Below, piece after piece: positions 24,422 to 36,860 of a stretch of 64,000 nucleotides of DNA. The DNA lies in the NCBI GenBank assembly GCA_051294375.1, contig CM119264.1, forward strand, positions 18,693,581 through 18,757,580. Direction: 5' to 3'. The position numbers and the translations under genes are program-made. The stretch comes from Paraspadella gotoi. Taxonomy: Eukaryota; Chaetognatha. The notes beneath the pieces are model-generated. The model was not told the origin of the DNA, did not search any database, and saw nothing but the letters and a program-made list of their open reading frames with translations. Position 1 is the first letter of the stretch. Every line of letters begins with the position of its first letter.

Positions 24422-26480
24422 AAACAAACAAACAAAGAGCTTTATAAATGAAAATAGAATGAGGAATGAGGTTATTTATAAACGGTTAGAAAATGGGGCG
24501 CGAAGCAACAGCGAAGAACATCGTGTCATGGCGTCTGAACGAACATTCTCACAGTTTTGCGCGCGCGTGATCCAGATGTGACCCGTCACGTCACGAATCG
24601 CTGGAAGCTGCTAAGACTCGTTTCTGCTAAAGTCCTGATTGGAGCGAGAATGATGGTCGCAATTTCCTCGACCATCTGACCCATCGTCTTCGTTCTTTGT
24701 CTTTTTCTTACCTTGTCTTGATCTATCTCTTTTTGAACTGAATATTCTGTATGGGTTAATTGGTGAACGTGTCCGAAGGCCAATTTCACTGAGAAAGTTT
24801 GTGTTTTTTTCTTCTATTCTGTAAATATCTGCGTGAATGCCTAAGGAATTTCGGAAAGGGAATAATCAATGAATCATTAATCGTTATCGATATTCTAGAA
24901 TAGCGAAGATTCTTTACTATATATAAAATTTAATTTAAAGCTACTATTTTTTTTTAATCGAATAAATTTACAATCGATTAATATGAGAAAAAACGGCTAT
25001 GAAACTTAATTTAATATGAAAAATATCGTAAATTAGTTTTAAGTTTCTTCACCGTGAAATTGCGTTGAATCATTAATTGGAAACAGAAATGGCGCGGAGT
25101 CTTAATGTTTATTTAAAGAAGGAGAAATGATGAGAGGGAATTCTTTACGCTTCGTCAATTTCCTTCTCAGTAGATATCAACTCTTCTTTTCTTTTTCTGA
25201 TTTATTCTCCGCTATTTTCTCAACCAACTTGTTTAGATTTTTTTTTTTGCTTCGTTGTATTTTTGTTTTGCTCTTTTTTTAAAAATTTACATGTGTTCCG
25301 TTCGTTATTCGTTTCTTCCAATAGGTATAAATAATCCCAATATTTCGGTTTTCCCTTTGCAAGCTATTTACTATTTTAATTTATTCGGGAAACGTTGTAG
25401 TACATAGATTTTAATCTCATTTCCCTTTTTGTCTTACTTTCTTTCCCTCTTACGCTCAGCTTCAAACTGTACAATTCTCTCAGCCACATCCTTTCCTTCC
25501 TTTTTTTTCAAACGGCGCATTTTATGATATATTGTTACGTTTGCTTCTCTGTTATTCGTCTTCATTACGTAGTCGTTGTTGTCGTTGTTGTTGTTGTCGT
25601 CACCGTTGCGTGAACCCAGAGGCGTCATTTTTCATCCCATTCCTCGCCTAATAGAGAAAATCACGACATAGAAAAAAGTTTATATAAAAGCATTTTATGA
25701 AATAGTCTTTAAGTTCCTTCATATTGAAGTCATGCGTAGAATAATAGCTTTGAATAAATCAATTAACTGTTCGTAAAACAGCTTTTCGTGTTTTGGATCA
25801 GGACTTGGCGTCATGCGAGAAGCCCGGATCTTTGTTGGATTTTAAATATTTAATCCAACATAATATCTTTTTTTTAAATATTTGGAATAAATACATTTGC
25901 AAAGTGAAAAAAATAGAAAATTAAAATATACTTCTTATCGAAAATGGTTTTCGTTTCATTGGTCCAAAGTTGTCCGACGGGCAACTCGCAACTTCACTTC
26001 AGTTTTTTTTGTTTTTTTTTTTTTTTTTCGGGCTAAACTGAAAAGTTAAGAAAAAAATCCATCAATTTTGTTCCGAGTGAAAAAACCAAATCTCTTTCGG
26101 TTCCTCCTTTCATTATCCTTTCACTAACTTCACACTTTTCTTTTTAAACTTCTTTCTTCAAGGACTCGGTTTTTGAAAACCGAAAAAAAAGTTTTTCAAG
26201 TGTTTTGAAAAAAATAAAAAAAAATATTAGCTCCTGACAATAGGTCGACCTCGATGAAATCCTAGAATCTCGTCATTTTAAATTTAATTTTAAATTCATT
26301 CGAAGATTAATAATCCGTATCTATTTTTTTCGTTCGTAGGAAATCATGGAGGAAGTTTACAAACATGTGGCTTACAACGTTCAGAAACAAGGGGGCATGA
26401 TTCAGCCGCGTAACTTTCTCAACGCCGACTGTCCCAAGTTGCAACCGAGTCCCGAGGCCAATAAAGAGGGAGAAGCATAG
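23208..26480 (+). CDS. ROPN1L: Ropporin-1-like protein (radial spoke RSP11 family)
   Basis: Complete five-exon gene: 23208-23297, 23467-23599, 23706-23960, 24238-24317, 26340-26480 (TAG 26478-26480). All phases agree, giving 232 residues; vertebrate ROPN1L is about 230. An RIIa-type dimerisation/docking domain lies near residues 17-60 (IPPQLPDCLKQFTKAAIR, then WAASYF and VPPVKER). Further ropporin blocks are EEILEKW-like DEILEKWLDL, VGKFEDKVNWINFVAM, and SLWKDLYSFLAKVDGDITE. Family members bind AKAPs and ropporin partners in the sperm fibrous sheath and sit in the axonemal radial spoke, so I infer a motility role. The start is the first ATG before the RIIa block. The last intron (about 2 kb) begins with a GAAA microsatellite. 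ROPN1 versus ROPN1L cannot be separated outside vertebrates; the symbol is by best resemblance. Confidence 0.93.
24327..24423. repeat. (GAAA)n array at an intron start
   Basis: About 24 units of AAAG, starting nine bases after the GTGAGAG donor of the ropporin-like gene's fourth intron. Confidence 0.97.
24424..26339 (+). other. Large intron of the ropporin-like gene
   Basis: Remainder of the 2-kb intron. AT-rich, with poly-T runs and a GTT/GTC patch (25570-25600). No nested gene seen. Confidence 0.7.
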
Positions 26481-26669
26481 ACTCTTAGTATAAGCTTTTA
26501 TTTTTCGAGTCTCATCGGGGACTGGAGAAGAAAAATGGAGCCCCGAGGGTAATTCGTGGCGCGGAACCATTCTTGGTCACCGCTCATTGGTGCTAACTTA
26601 TTTAACGATGCCGATGTTTATTAATATTTGTTTAAATGTTTTGATGAAAATATGTACTTGTAGAACATC

Positions 26670-26675
26670 AATAAA
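26670..26675 (+). promoter_or_regulatory. Poly(A) signal of the ropporin-like gene
   Basis: AATAAA about 190 bases past the stop codon. Confidence 0.6.
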
Positions 26676-27005
26676 CACATGCGGTCATTTTATTATAATT
26701 AGAATCTGAAGAACTCGAGATAAATGAAGTAAGTTTTTTAATCAGACCTGGACTCACTTTTCTTTAAGTAAAGACTTGCACATAATCTTTTTTTTTTTAA
26801 ATGATTTGATATGAACATCGTGTATAACAAGTCAAAGATTTTTCTAGATAAATAGAAAAGATCGGATGTTTTTCGATTAGGCGATCGAGCTAAGATCCGT
26901 CGATACTCGACTGGATTTAGCTTAGAAAACTATTTTCGGAGACTCCTGTTTTCGCCGATTCGTCCCTCGTTGCTCATTTGTTTTTTTTTAAATCCGAATT
27001 CGAAA

Positions 27006-28111
27006 ATGGTGATTTCGTTTCACGAATCTCCGGAGACGAAGAAGGTCGTCGTAGAGATGGATCTCGACGACTTCGTCAACTTGACGAACCTCATCAGCGA
27101 GACGGTCGCCGCGCAGGTAAAATCTGCGACGGTGTTGACGGCGACAACCGACGGAAGACGACGACACAATGACGATGAGGTTTTCGACGACATCGCAGAC
27201 ATGGCCGAATCCCGTCCTCATTCAGCCAGGAGGGAGAAGGCGCTCTTTCTTCGTTCCCGTCGCCGAAGATGCCGCCCGAGTGGACCAACTCCAACGCCAA
27301 CGCCACGGCGACGTTGGCTACGCCGGCGATGATGGCGTTGCTGTCGCAGTGGCGCGGCTTGGCGTTCGAAAGCGGTTTCGCCAACGACGCGGCGGCGACG
27401 GAAGCCGCATTGTACGAGATGTCGTTTTTAGCGGTGGTGGTGACGCTGGCGTTAGCGCTCGTCCTTCCGAACGCCGTCTACTTTTACAAACTCGTGAGTC
27501 GAAAAGGCGGACTCATATTCATGAATTTAGAGAAGCGATGCGTAAATTTTTATATTGCTTTGCCTCATTAGGAACTATAACATTTATACCTATCTAGTAT
27601 AGCTGGCCCGAAGTGACTCTGTAATTTTCTTCGCTCTCCGAAAATATAAATTATCCCGCAGTACGAGCACCCATCGGCCAATCACAGAGGTCCGCTTCGA
27701 GCTCTGGTCCACAACAGAGCAGGGTTCTGGTCGGACGAATCCTGGACGCCAAACACCTACTTTTATTCTCAGGGCAAAAAGGAAGAGTGGGCGTAAGTTC
27801 AAGGTCCTTTCGTTTATTTTATATGCTATCTCCTTACTACCAACTTACCCCAACTTACCCTCAGTATGAACCTCCTAGTCCCCTCCGTGACCGTGCTCGG
27901 CGCGGGGTCTTGGATCGTCTACCTCGCCTGCCGCGCCAACAAACGCTCCGCCATCCCGATCAACTTTACCACGCTTCTCTACGCGGCCTTCCTTGCCACC
28001 CACTGGACTCACTGCTGGACGAGAGATCTCAATTTAGGACTCATGATGCGGATTGCAGGGACAGGGGAGCTTTTCCTCGGATTCTTCGCTTTTAAGGTTA
28101 AACAGGTTAAC

Positions 28112-28153
<42 letters not shown>

Positions 28154-28157
28154 AGAG

Positions 28158-28208
<51 letters not shown>

Positions 28209-28919
28209 CAGCAAAACAGAAAAATGCCAGAAATGCCACAGTTGCTCCGCTTCCTTCTCCAGTCTTCCAGCTTCCTGGCGAGCCTCACAGTGATCCCCAC
28301 CTTTCTCCTCTATGGTTACATGACTGGCGTCACCTACAAAACGCGGATGCGGTGGCGCAAAATCAGAAACGCCGTCGAGGGATATGACGAGGAGATTGAG
28401 TTCTTCGAACAGCTCACCGGTCGCAACGCCAACGAACAGCTCACCGATCACAACGCCAAGCAACCTCCTACCGGTCACAACGACAACCAACCACATACCG
28501 GTCACAAAGACAACCAACCTCGTACCGGTCACAAAGACAACCAACCACATACCGATCAAAAAGACAACCAACCACATACTGGTCACAAAGACAACCAACC
28601 ACATACCGATCAAAAAGACAGCCAACCACATACCGATCAAAAAGACAACCAACCACATACCGGTCACAAAGACAACCAACCTCATAAAAGTCACAAGGCC
28701 AACGAACAGCTGACCGCTCACAACGCCAACAACTCCGCAGGTTCGGGCCGACGCGGCAGGATCTGCAGCAGTGGCTTTCTGAGCGCCCGTGGCAGCGGCA
28801 TCAGCAGAGGCGGGTCGTGGCTGACGCGGCCGCGGACGTCATTGTGGTATCGCGAGGAGGCGCGACGTCGCGGGGTGAACATCGCAGGGAGCAACATCGA
28901 TATCGAGGACGTTGATTAA
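27006..28919 (+). CDS. Unrecognised multi-span membrane protein with 9-residue repeat tail
   Basis: I do not recognise this family. Proposed exons: 27006-27116, 27230-27493, 27662-27792, 27865-28096, 28242-28919 (TAA 28917-28919); phases agree, about 471 residues. Exons 2-5 are well supported; exon 1 (MVISFHESPETKK) is less sure, and an in-frame ATG at 27269 could be the start. About five hydrophobic spans are visible: MSFLAVVVTLALALVLP; NLLVPSVTVLGAGSWIVYL; NFTTLLYAAFLATHW; MMRIAGTGELFLGFFAF; SSFLASLTVIPTFLLYGY. Possible N-glycosylation at NAT before span 1. After the last span comes a basic stretch (TRMRWRKIRNAV), then twelve hydrophilic 9-residue repeats (28407-28730, type TGHKDNQPH), then a Ser/Gly/Arg-rich end. 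It follows the ropporin-like gene in the same direction after about 530 bases, but there is no evidence of shared function. Confidence 0.72.
28097..28241 (+). other. Short purine-rich intron made of GA repeat
   Basis: Intron 4 of the membrane-protein gene. Donor GTTAAA (or GTTAAC at 28106), then (GA)n at 28114-28206, then acceptor CCACAG. There is almost no polypyrimidine tract. Both donor choices keep frame. Confidence 0.6.
28407..28730 (+). repeat. 27-bp coding minisatellite, 12 units
   Basis: Twelve in-register 27-base units encoding the 9-residue repeats. Outer units (type EQLTxxNAN) differ from inner units (QPHTGHKDN or QPHTDQKDN), as expected of an array expanding from the middle. All three plus frames and at least one minus frame stay open, a by-product of the period being divisible by three. 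Confidence 0.93.
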
Positions 28920-29759
28920 GGGCGAAGAAGGCGAAGTGGCGAAGTGGTTCGGAGGTGGCGATGGAGTGGATGAAACGGGGAGGGGTGATGGCGGCGTGAA
29001 GAGCTCTCTGATCTATAACTGTCATTCGCTGATTTGTCATTGTTTATTTTTAAAAAAAATGTACTGAACCAGTTTTTGACATCTATACTATGTCTCTTTC
29101 TCTCTCTTTCTCTCTTTCTCTTTCTCTTTTTTTCTCTTTCCTCTTTCTCTAAAAAAATGTCACAACAAGAATGAATGGAATTCCATAAAGAATAGAAATT
29201 GAGATCTCGCCGACGAAGGACAAAGGACAACAAAGAAAATTCAATTCAACAAATCATATTTTCGTTCACTGAAACATTTCCTGGTTCCGTCGTCTCCATC
29301 TATTTTTTTTCTTTTTATTTCTAAGTTTCCAACTCATTTCTTTGTCGTTTTCGTCGTATATTCTTCTGCTTAATATTGCGGAGTATTTTTTGTTTACCAT
29401 ATCTGAGTACACACGGCGTAAAAAAAGTAGTGTAGAAGACACTCCTTTTTAGTGGGTCCCTCCAATAGCTAATAAAAAGAAATATTGCATTCTGTACTAT
29501 TCCAATATTTTTCTTATTTGAAAGATTCTTTTTCGGTTTTTAGTTAGAGTTACGTTTACGCTACCTATATTCAAAAAATAAAATTTTTCTTTTTAGCCAC
29601 TTTTATCACACAGAAAAACTCCGTATTGAATAGCTGTATTTTACTAACTAAGGTATAGAAACAAAAAACAAAGCTTATTGAAAGATGAAGCGATTGGTCC
29701 AAGTCCCATTAAAATAAAAAGTTTATAATATGGAATTGACGAAACAAATACAGTATCAA
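28920..29759. other. 3' flank of the membrane-protein gene
   Basis: No gene seen. CT/TTTC-rich patch at 29094-29150; AATAAA at 29471-29476 could be a distant poly(A) signal. Confidence 0.5.
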
Positions 29760-29774
29760 ATATCTGTATGGATA

Positions 29775-30125
29775 CTGTATTGGATACAGGTGTCAACCGT
29801 TTTTAACCGTCTGTCAGTCCGTCCCCCGTAGCTTTAAAATTCAATTACTCAGGAGTGGATCGGGCGATTGACTTGAAATTTTGTGTGAGTGTGAAAATGT
29901 GTGATTGAGCTTGAAATCAAGTTTTGATGGAATCCTTCAAGTAAAAATGTATTTACTGAAAAAATAAAAACCTGCTTCATTGTTTAATTATGTCTTTCTT
30001 GTTTTGATGTAAATGCAAGCTGTAACCACTTTAAATATAACAATTATTTAATTAATTAAATCATCTGATCTGCTGCTTACAGCTAATTGTCTTGAGCAGA
30101 TCCGGAATTTTTTGCTCAAACATTT
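29775..30125 (-). mobile_element. Composite dispersed repeat, copy 1
   Basis: Shares two collinear blocks with the copy at 48.9-49.4 kb on the opposite strand: a block containing GTCTGTCAGTCCGTCC and a GATTGACTTGAAATTTTGTG stretch (29805-29950), and a block with AGCTGTAAGCAG and CCGGATCTGC (30060-30122, read on the minus strand). No coding capacity, so it would be a non-autonomous element or its fragment. Confidence 0.6.
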
Positions 30126-30401
30126 GTGTTTGGTTTGGTCCTGTTGACCGATGCCCATTGCCCAATTGCCCATACGTTGGGTCACAACTGTTCCCTGATT
30201 GTATTTAGGAACTTTAGTTAAAATTAAAAAGATAATTGTCATTTTTTCGTTCGCTTTCAACGATATCGTCAGTATCTTCGTCGTCCCCTTCGTCGTCACC
30301 GTCTTGCCCCACGTCTAAGAGCTTTTTAAAAGGCGCAATTCTACGTCTCGTTTCGTCGCGTTGTTTTCTTTTCGGGCTGCATCAAAAACAAATGAAGGAA
30401 A

Positions 30402-30407
<6 letters not shown>
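30126..30407. other. Short unannotated spacer
   Basis: Mixed sequence with a TCGTC-rich patch. Nothing supportable. Confidence 0.5.

Positions 30408-30463
<56 letters not shown>
30408..30463. repeat. (CT)n microsatellite
   Basis: Pure CT, about 28 units. Confidence 0.97.
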
Positions 30464-30467
<4 letters not shown>

Positions 30468-31620
30468 TTCAGGCGAATTCGAATGTGAATTTAGATAAAT
30501 CTGGAACTAACGAGCTTTTCTGGTGCTGGCGCTGCGTTCGCCGCTGCCGCTGCCGCCGCCGCTACCACCGCTGCGGTATCCGCCGCCGCCGACAGCGATA
30601 CATAAAAATCTAGTTTCTTTTCTAAAAAAAAAATCGTCTTAGAAATTATTTCTGTCAATCAAACTGAAGATATTTGTACAATGTACAGCAAGAGTGTACA
30701 GGAAAAACGTTCGTACCAAAAGTTAGAAAACCATTATGAAACTCCGCGCTTAGCCTTACCTTATGAGCGTACATGATCGACGTTCTTTTGTGTTATTTTT
30801 TTCGTAGTTTACGTAACGTTGTGGGTGTTTTAAAAATCATTGACGCAAAAGAAAAAATAGATTAAATAATGAGGATTTCAATAAAAATCATGTTTGATTT
30901 TTTTTTTTTTTTTTTTTTTTGCACCCAGAGAAAAATAATTATCACCAAGGTCGTTATAATAATTAATTCATTCGTTTCTGGCTCGACATTAACGATCATG
31001 TCTGAATATCACGATAAAAAAAAAGCTTTTTCTAATGTTAAACATTTCAGAAATATACGTAACTCGTGCAATCTGACGTGGAAACCCGTCGATCTTCCCC
31101 TTGTAATCAGTTCTGGCGAAGCCGAGCAAACCGCTTGAAAAATGGCAGCGAGACGACGTGGTGTTGATGATCCGGGGTGATTAACGTCGGAGTGATTAGC
31201 GTCGGGTGATGATTTCAAGTGATTAGCGGCCGTCGGCGTAGTTTTCGTGACGGAGGTCACCCTTCCCCGTCCCTTAATAGTCTCACGCTTCGCTCCACAT
31301 CTTTGATCTTTGAATGGAGGAAGAAAAAAAAGGAAAAAAAAACTTTTTCCTCTAATATTTTCCTGTTTACTTTCGGCCTTTGTCGGCAGCAGCGTCGGTG
31401 GCGGCGGCGGCTCGGTGGTGGCTCGGCGGTGGCGGCGGAAAAGACGGCGGCCTTAGACGCCATCGCCGCGTCATCGTAGCGGAATGACAAGCAAAACTTG
31501 GCCCGGATATTCCACTGGGTAACGCGTTTTCCCGGACGACGGGGTGCTGCGTGCGGGAAGGAAAAAAAGACTTTCGATGTGTGTGCGCGTGTTGGTGTGC
31601 GGCTCTGTTTTCGTCAGAAT
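30464..31620. other. Gene-free stretch
   Basis: GCCGCT-type repeat at 30525-30600, long T run at 30899-30920, GGCGGC-type patch at 31385-31470. No exon supported. Confidence 0.5.
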
Positions 31621-31621
31621 A

Positions 31622-31711
<90 letters not shown>
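31621..31711. repeat. (CT)n microsatellite
   Basis: CT array with one CTTC interruption. Confidence 0.97.
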
Positions 31712-31713
<2 letters not shown>

Positions 31714-34700
31714 CTCCTTCCTCCGCTCGTCAAGGTGGCGCAATTCTGACGTCCTCGGCGCTTCCGGCGCCAAGGGACCCATAGGCGTCGAAATTTAAAA
31801 ATCTGCGCCTGAAACCAACGATGGAAAAATGATGCAAATGCGGGGGGAGGAAAAGAAGTTGGGTGAGAGGAGATAAATGGATGAGATGAGGAGGGAAGAA
31901 AGTGGAAGAGGGAGAGGAGGGAGAGGAAGTAGGGAGAGGAAGAAGGGAGAGGAGTGCGAGGGGAGGGGTGGGACTTTGGGAAGGGTTAGAGGCGGGAGAT
32001 TAGAAAGGAAAAGGGTATGAATACATTGAGATAGTAGGATAAGGAAGAAAAGATATTTCGGAAAATAAATTGGGAAGAAGTGTGATATGATTTGATTAAA
32101 TATTGATAAATGTAATTTGTCAAAATGTTCCCAGGCCCTTGGTTCATGACGAAATTCTTTATGTCTTGATTAAATTAAAGTATCACTGATAGTCGTTGAC
32201 TTGGGCTTTGCTCCTCGAGGAGAATCAATGACGCTTTGAGTGAGAGGGACCAAGACAAAAGAAAAGAAAAACAAAACAAAACAAAACAAAACAAAACTGG
32301 TTGAAAATGAGGAGAAACAAGAGAAGGGAGGAGCGAGAGAAGAAATGATGGGGAAGTGATGAGTTGAGGGTTGAAGAAACAGTGAAGGGTGAAAAAAGGA
32401 AAGAGTGAAAAGGTGAAATGGAAAGAGAAGAGATCGAAAGAGAGAGAGAGAGACACACACACACAGAGAAATCAGGGTCGGACCCAAAACCCATCAAAAC
32501 ATCATAACGCGGAGATTCCTAAGCGTTCGCTCGCGCTCACGGGGCGAGAAGACCGCGCACCCGCCGCCCCACCACCCCGCCGCCCACCGCTCGCAGCCTC
32601 CGGTCCCAGCCCCGCCCCTGCCAACCCCGCCCGCCCGCCGACGAAACGTCGAGGGTCTCCGCTCATCCATGTACAACACTTGATGGTGCGAAAGGTAATG
32701 ATGATAATGACGACGACGCCGACGACGACGACGAAGATGATGACGAAGTGGTTAAAACGAACGATCCAGTGACGCGGGAGTAATGACGAAGAGAGAATGA
32801 GATGAAGATGACGTCATTGGTTGAAGCTGATTGAAAGGGATGACTATGAATTTTTTTATATGGTGAGCGAATAATGACATAAGTAACATTAAAAAAAATG
32901 ACGATGGAGAACTGTCATTTATGAATTTTGTGTGGTAATGGTGGTAGTCATAATGATGATAATGGTCATGCTCTTGATGAGTGTTTGAGTGTGTGCCAAC
33001 AAAAAACATCCATCACAGTGTTGAAGGATATTTCGATCAGCGGACCCACTTAATAGCGATACCGACTGACAGACTAATCGCGATAAAACCGAATATCTTC
33101 ATCACTGGTTTGAAAAAAAATTAATGATCAATGGAAGTTCGTCGATCGCAAAAGCAGAGATTCGAGAGAAAATTCATTTCGTCACGAAATCGGAAATCGA
33201 TTTTTATCGAGAAATAAAAATTTTATCTACGGATTTTGTCAACAAAATTTTATTTTTTCAAAACTTTCGGTAAAATTTGGCAAACTCGGAGCGATTTTTT
33301 AAGGATAAATTGTTTTAAAATAAAAACAGTTGACTAAGTGTTTTACAGGACCTCGTTCCCTCACGCGCTCGTCGTTCAAAAGGGAAAGCGAGGAAAGGTC
33401 AAAGAGGAAAGCGGTCGATGAAGGTTCGAGCGGAGAAACGGAGGTGGGCGTGATGTTCGACGGTCGGGGCGGGGAGAAGAGCGATCGGGTCTCGACGTCT
33501 TTAGATTCACCTTTGTCGTGACCTTTAGGACCTTCGGCCTTCGTGGTCCCTCCAACCGTTCACGGTTCTCCCTGACCCCCACCTTATCCCGTTTCCATCC
33601 CTTCCCCTCACCCCTGATCGACCCTCCACTTTCGGCTAACCTCGGATGACCTTCGAATTCTCCGGGCGCCGGGCTGCCCCAGGATTCGCGGAAGGTAAGA
33701 GACTGGAGGGGTGGGATAGTGTGGGGGTGGGGGGTGGGGAGAAAGAGGGCGGATGGAGATAAAAGATGGAGAGGGGGGGTTGTCAGAAAAGGATAGGGGC
33801 GAAGAGCGGAGTAGATTATGGATTTTGAGAGAGTAGCAAGTCAACCTATCGATGGTAAACGAATTAGCGCTTTTATTCAGTCGGCGAAGTAGACTAAAAC
33901 GTTCTCCAATAATTATTAATTTTATTTAATGTGAAAACTTATAAACGCTTGGTAAAAACAAAAGAAAATCTAGCAAAACTAAAAGAGTCACTACGTTTTT
34001 CTTTTACCATTTTTGTTGTTTTTTATCTGTGAAAACTAAAAAGAAAAACAGTAAAAAAAAACCATTGCCTCTTTACCGCCTTCCTTTTCATAAGTGAAAA
34101 CTAAAAACAACAACATCAACAACGACAACAACTTTTCCTTTTAAGTAAAAAATAAAAACATAAGATGAGATCGCCTCTTTTCAAAGGCGTCGAATCGAAA
34201 AAGAGACGCCTTAATTTTTATTCGACGCTGATTTAATTTCCGCGCCGCCTACGTTGCCTTCGCCGCTCGCCACTACTACTACCAGCAGTCCAGCACCCAC
34301 TCTACCCGCCGAGCCGTCGTCGCTGATGCCACTCCACTGCAACGGCTACATCCACCGCCGACGCCGCCATTGTCCCCGCCTCTACCTACAGCGCTACCGC
34401 CGCTACCTTCTTCACCGCCACCGCCCCCGCCAACTTCCTCTCCGACGTCGCCGCTGCCACATCAATTCAGTTTAATTACGTCGAATCTCCCGAGTCTCTA
34501 CAAAGGATAAAACAGGAATAAATCAGTTTTTGTTTATCCGTTTTTTACGCTTTACGCAGCATCCCCCCCCCCACCTCACACGCTCGCTCAAACGTAACTG
34601 TCCCCACTTTCTATTCTCGCAGGGATCGGACCTTTTTATAATTCACGTCTCGTCCTCAGCGCGCGGAAAAATTTGAAAAAATAAACGGGGGTGAGGCTGT

Positions 34701-35838
34701 GACTGTGTGAGTCGGTGGCGGCGGGATTCTCTTTGACTTTGTCGCCCTGGTAAAATGAGCACTGTCGAGATTGCCGAGTCTGCAAAATAAATTTTTTTGA
34801 GATTTGTCGTTTTAAGTAACTTTAACTTTCATAATTTGCCTTCATCACTCCCCCATCTTTTTACGTAATATATATATATATATAAATATAATAATGAATA
34901 TTATATGTATTTATTATATATAATATATATATATTTTGAACGGTTCTCAAGATTACATTCTCTTCATGAAATAGGATTCCTACAACTTTCTATATTTACT
35001 TACTACTTTCCTAGTTAACCTTTCTCCTTTCCTTTCAATCGCCTCCCCTCTTTTCTTTCCATTCCATTGATATGTCTCTCTTCGCTCCACTCGATTGCCT
35101 CTCCCCCCCCCCCAAAGCAGCTCCTCATTTCCTTTTCGGCTCTATTTTTATCCCTCTCTCCATCTAAAGGTCATCCCAGTCTCTTCTCTCGATTTTCCTC
35201 TCTCTCGCGCTTCTCCCAACCTCTGCACTTTTCGCGCCCGCGTTCGACGACCCGCGTTTCATGACAACAAAAACGGAGCTTCCTCCTTCTTTATTCAAAT
35301 TTAGAGCCGCCTCTCTATTCTTCCGTTCCCCCGCCTCCCCAAAGTTACTCTCCCCCTTTCCTCCCCCCACTTAATTCCCCGTTCTCCTTTTAATCTCTTT
35401 ATATTTCCCCCCCCCTCCTCAATGAATCTTCTGCTTCTCTTCTTTTTCTCTGGTGTTTACTCGGGTCTTTGTCCTCCCTTCTTTTTGTCTTTTAGTGTCT
35501 TCATTTAACTTTTACGCTCCTACTTTCCTTCTTGTTTATTCTGGCCGCTCGCTCCCTCGGGCGCGAGCTTTCTCCATTGTCAGCGTTGTTTCGGTTAAAG
35601 CCGACGCTGTCGATGTCTTTGTTGTTGTTTTTCTTGTGGAGGGCGTTGTTGTCGCCGTTGTTGTTGTTGTCGTTTTCAGTGAAGTTGACTCTTGATGGAA
35701 AGGACGAAGTCGCATGCATCGATTGCCTCATTAACCGATGCTTTCTATCGATTGGTGGTTTGCCAATGCGAACACTCAACCGTCCTTTTTTTCCTATTGT
35801 TTCAACCCTCTCCCCGGTCTCCCACTCACTCTGTTCTC
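31712..35838. other. Gene-free stretch with CpG-rich patches
   Basis: G/A-rich block (31840-32010); GC-box-rich patch (about 32520-32660); GAC repeats (32710-32745); GCC/ACC-rich patch (34235-34465); AT palindromic stretch (34868-34935); CT-rich low-complexity DNA (35020-35540). No open frame has exon signals I trust. Confidence 0.5.
32520..32660. promoter_or_regulatory. GC-box-rich patch
   Basis: Dense C-rich CpG sequence with CCCCGCCC boxes, flanked by ordinary AT-rich DNA. It resembles a CpG-rich promoter core, but no gene start was found beside it. Confidence 0.3.
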
Positions 35839-35895
35839 TCTCTCTCTCTCTCTGTTCTCTTCTCTCTCTCTCTCTCTCTCTCTCTCCTCTCTCTC

Positions 35896-35936
<41 letters not shown>

Positions 35937-35944
35937 CTCTCTTC
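35839..35944. repeat. (CT)n microsatellite
   Basis: CT array with TGTTCT and CGTCTC interruptions. Confidence 0.95.
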
Positions 35945-36009
35945 CCCCTAGCATCTGCTCTCATTTGCATTAAAACTTTGGACCGCTTTTATCTAATGGA
36001 ATGTCTCTC

Positions 36010-36015
<6 letters not shown>

Positions 36016-36075
<60 letters not shown>
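36016..36075. repeat. (CT)n microsatellite
   Basis: Second CT array 80 bases after the previous one. Confidence 0.97.
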
Positions 36076-36081
<6 letters not shown>

Positions 36082-36860
36082 CGCCTTTTATTCATCTCCC
36101 CATGAAAACGGGCATCTGCTTTTTGGATTTATTCTCTTTTGCCTTCATTTTGAATACAACGACAACGACAACAACAAGTAAGGAGGAGAATTCATGTCAC
36201 AAACCAATCTTTTTTATCTTTTTTTTTTGCGCAAAACTTTTTCGCGAAATGGGAGATTTCGAGAAACCCGTTTCCTCCGCGTCTCTTCTTTCCCTTTTTT
36301 CTTTTTTCTTTTCTTTTTTCTTTTCTTTTTTCTTTTTTCTTTTCTTTTTTTTTCTTTTTTCTTTTTTTTTCCCTGTAACAGATTTAAGGAAAAGTTTAAA
36401 ATCTTAATTTTGCGGTCGGGATGAAAAGCTGGGCGTTTAGCGGAGAGAGACGTGCTCGGTTTTCAGAGAAGGAATTTAAAAAAAAAAACGGTTTGAACTT
36501 TTCAATAACTAAACCAATAAACTAACCTCAACAAATCAATTGCTTACTAAACCAATCAAATCAATTTGTCTAAAACCTTAAAATCAATATCTACAACAAA
36601 AACAAATTAAGTTATAATTATTCTATCAGAGATCAACCATACATCCCATCCATCCCAGAATGAAAAATCCAAAGATGGAAAATAAAACGCCGCTTGAAAG
36701 TTAGAAGAAATCGTTTTAGGTTGTTCGTCGATATAAGATTGGACGTTATCCTTCGACCGCGAAGGTTCCAATCGAGCCAAAGTCGTTTCTGCATCGGCCA
36801 CCCTCACTCGCGCCCCCTTCGCCACCGCCATTCCATCGCCTTCGGTGTCAACATCTGCCA

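Noticed and set aside
28407-28730. CRISPR-like appearance of regular 27-base units
   Set aside because: Units are contiguous with no spacers, stay in one coding frame of a spliced eukaryotic gene, and vary as protein repeats do.
34235-34480. Pro- or Arg-rich protein in GCC-rich patch
   Set aside because: Three frames are open at once, as expected for ACC/GCC-rich DNA; no preferred frame or exon signal.
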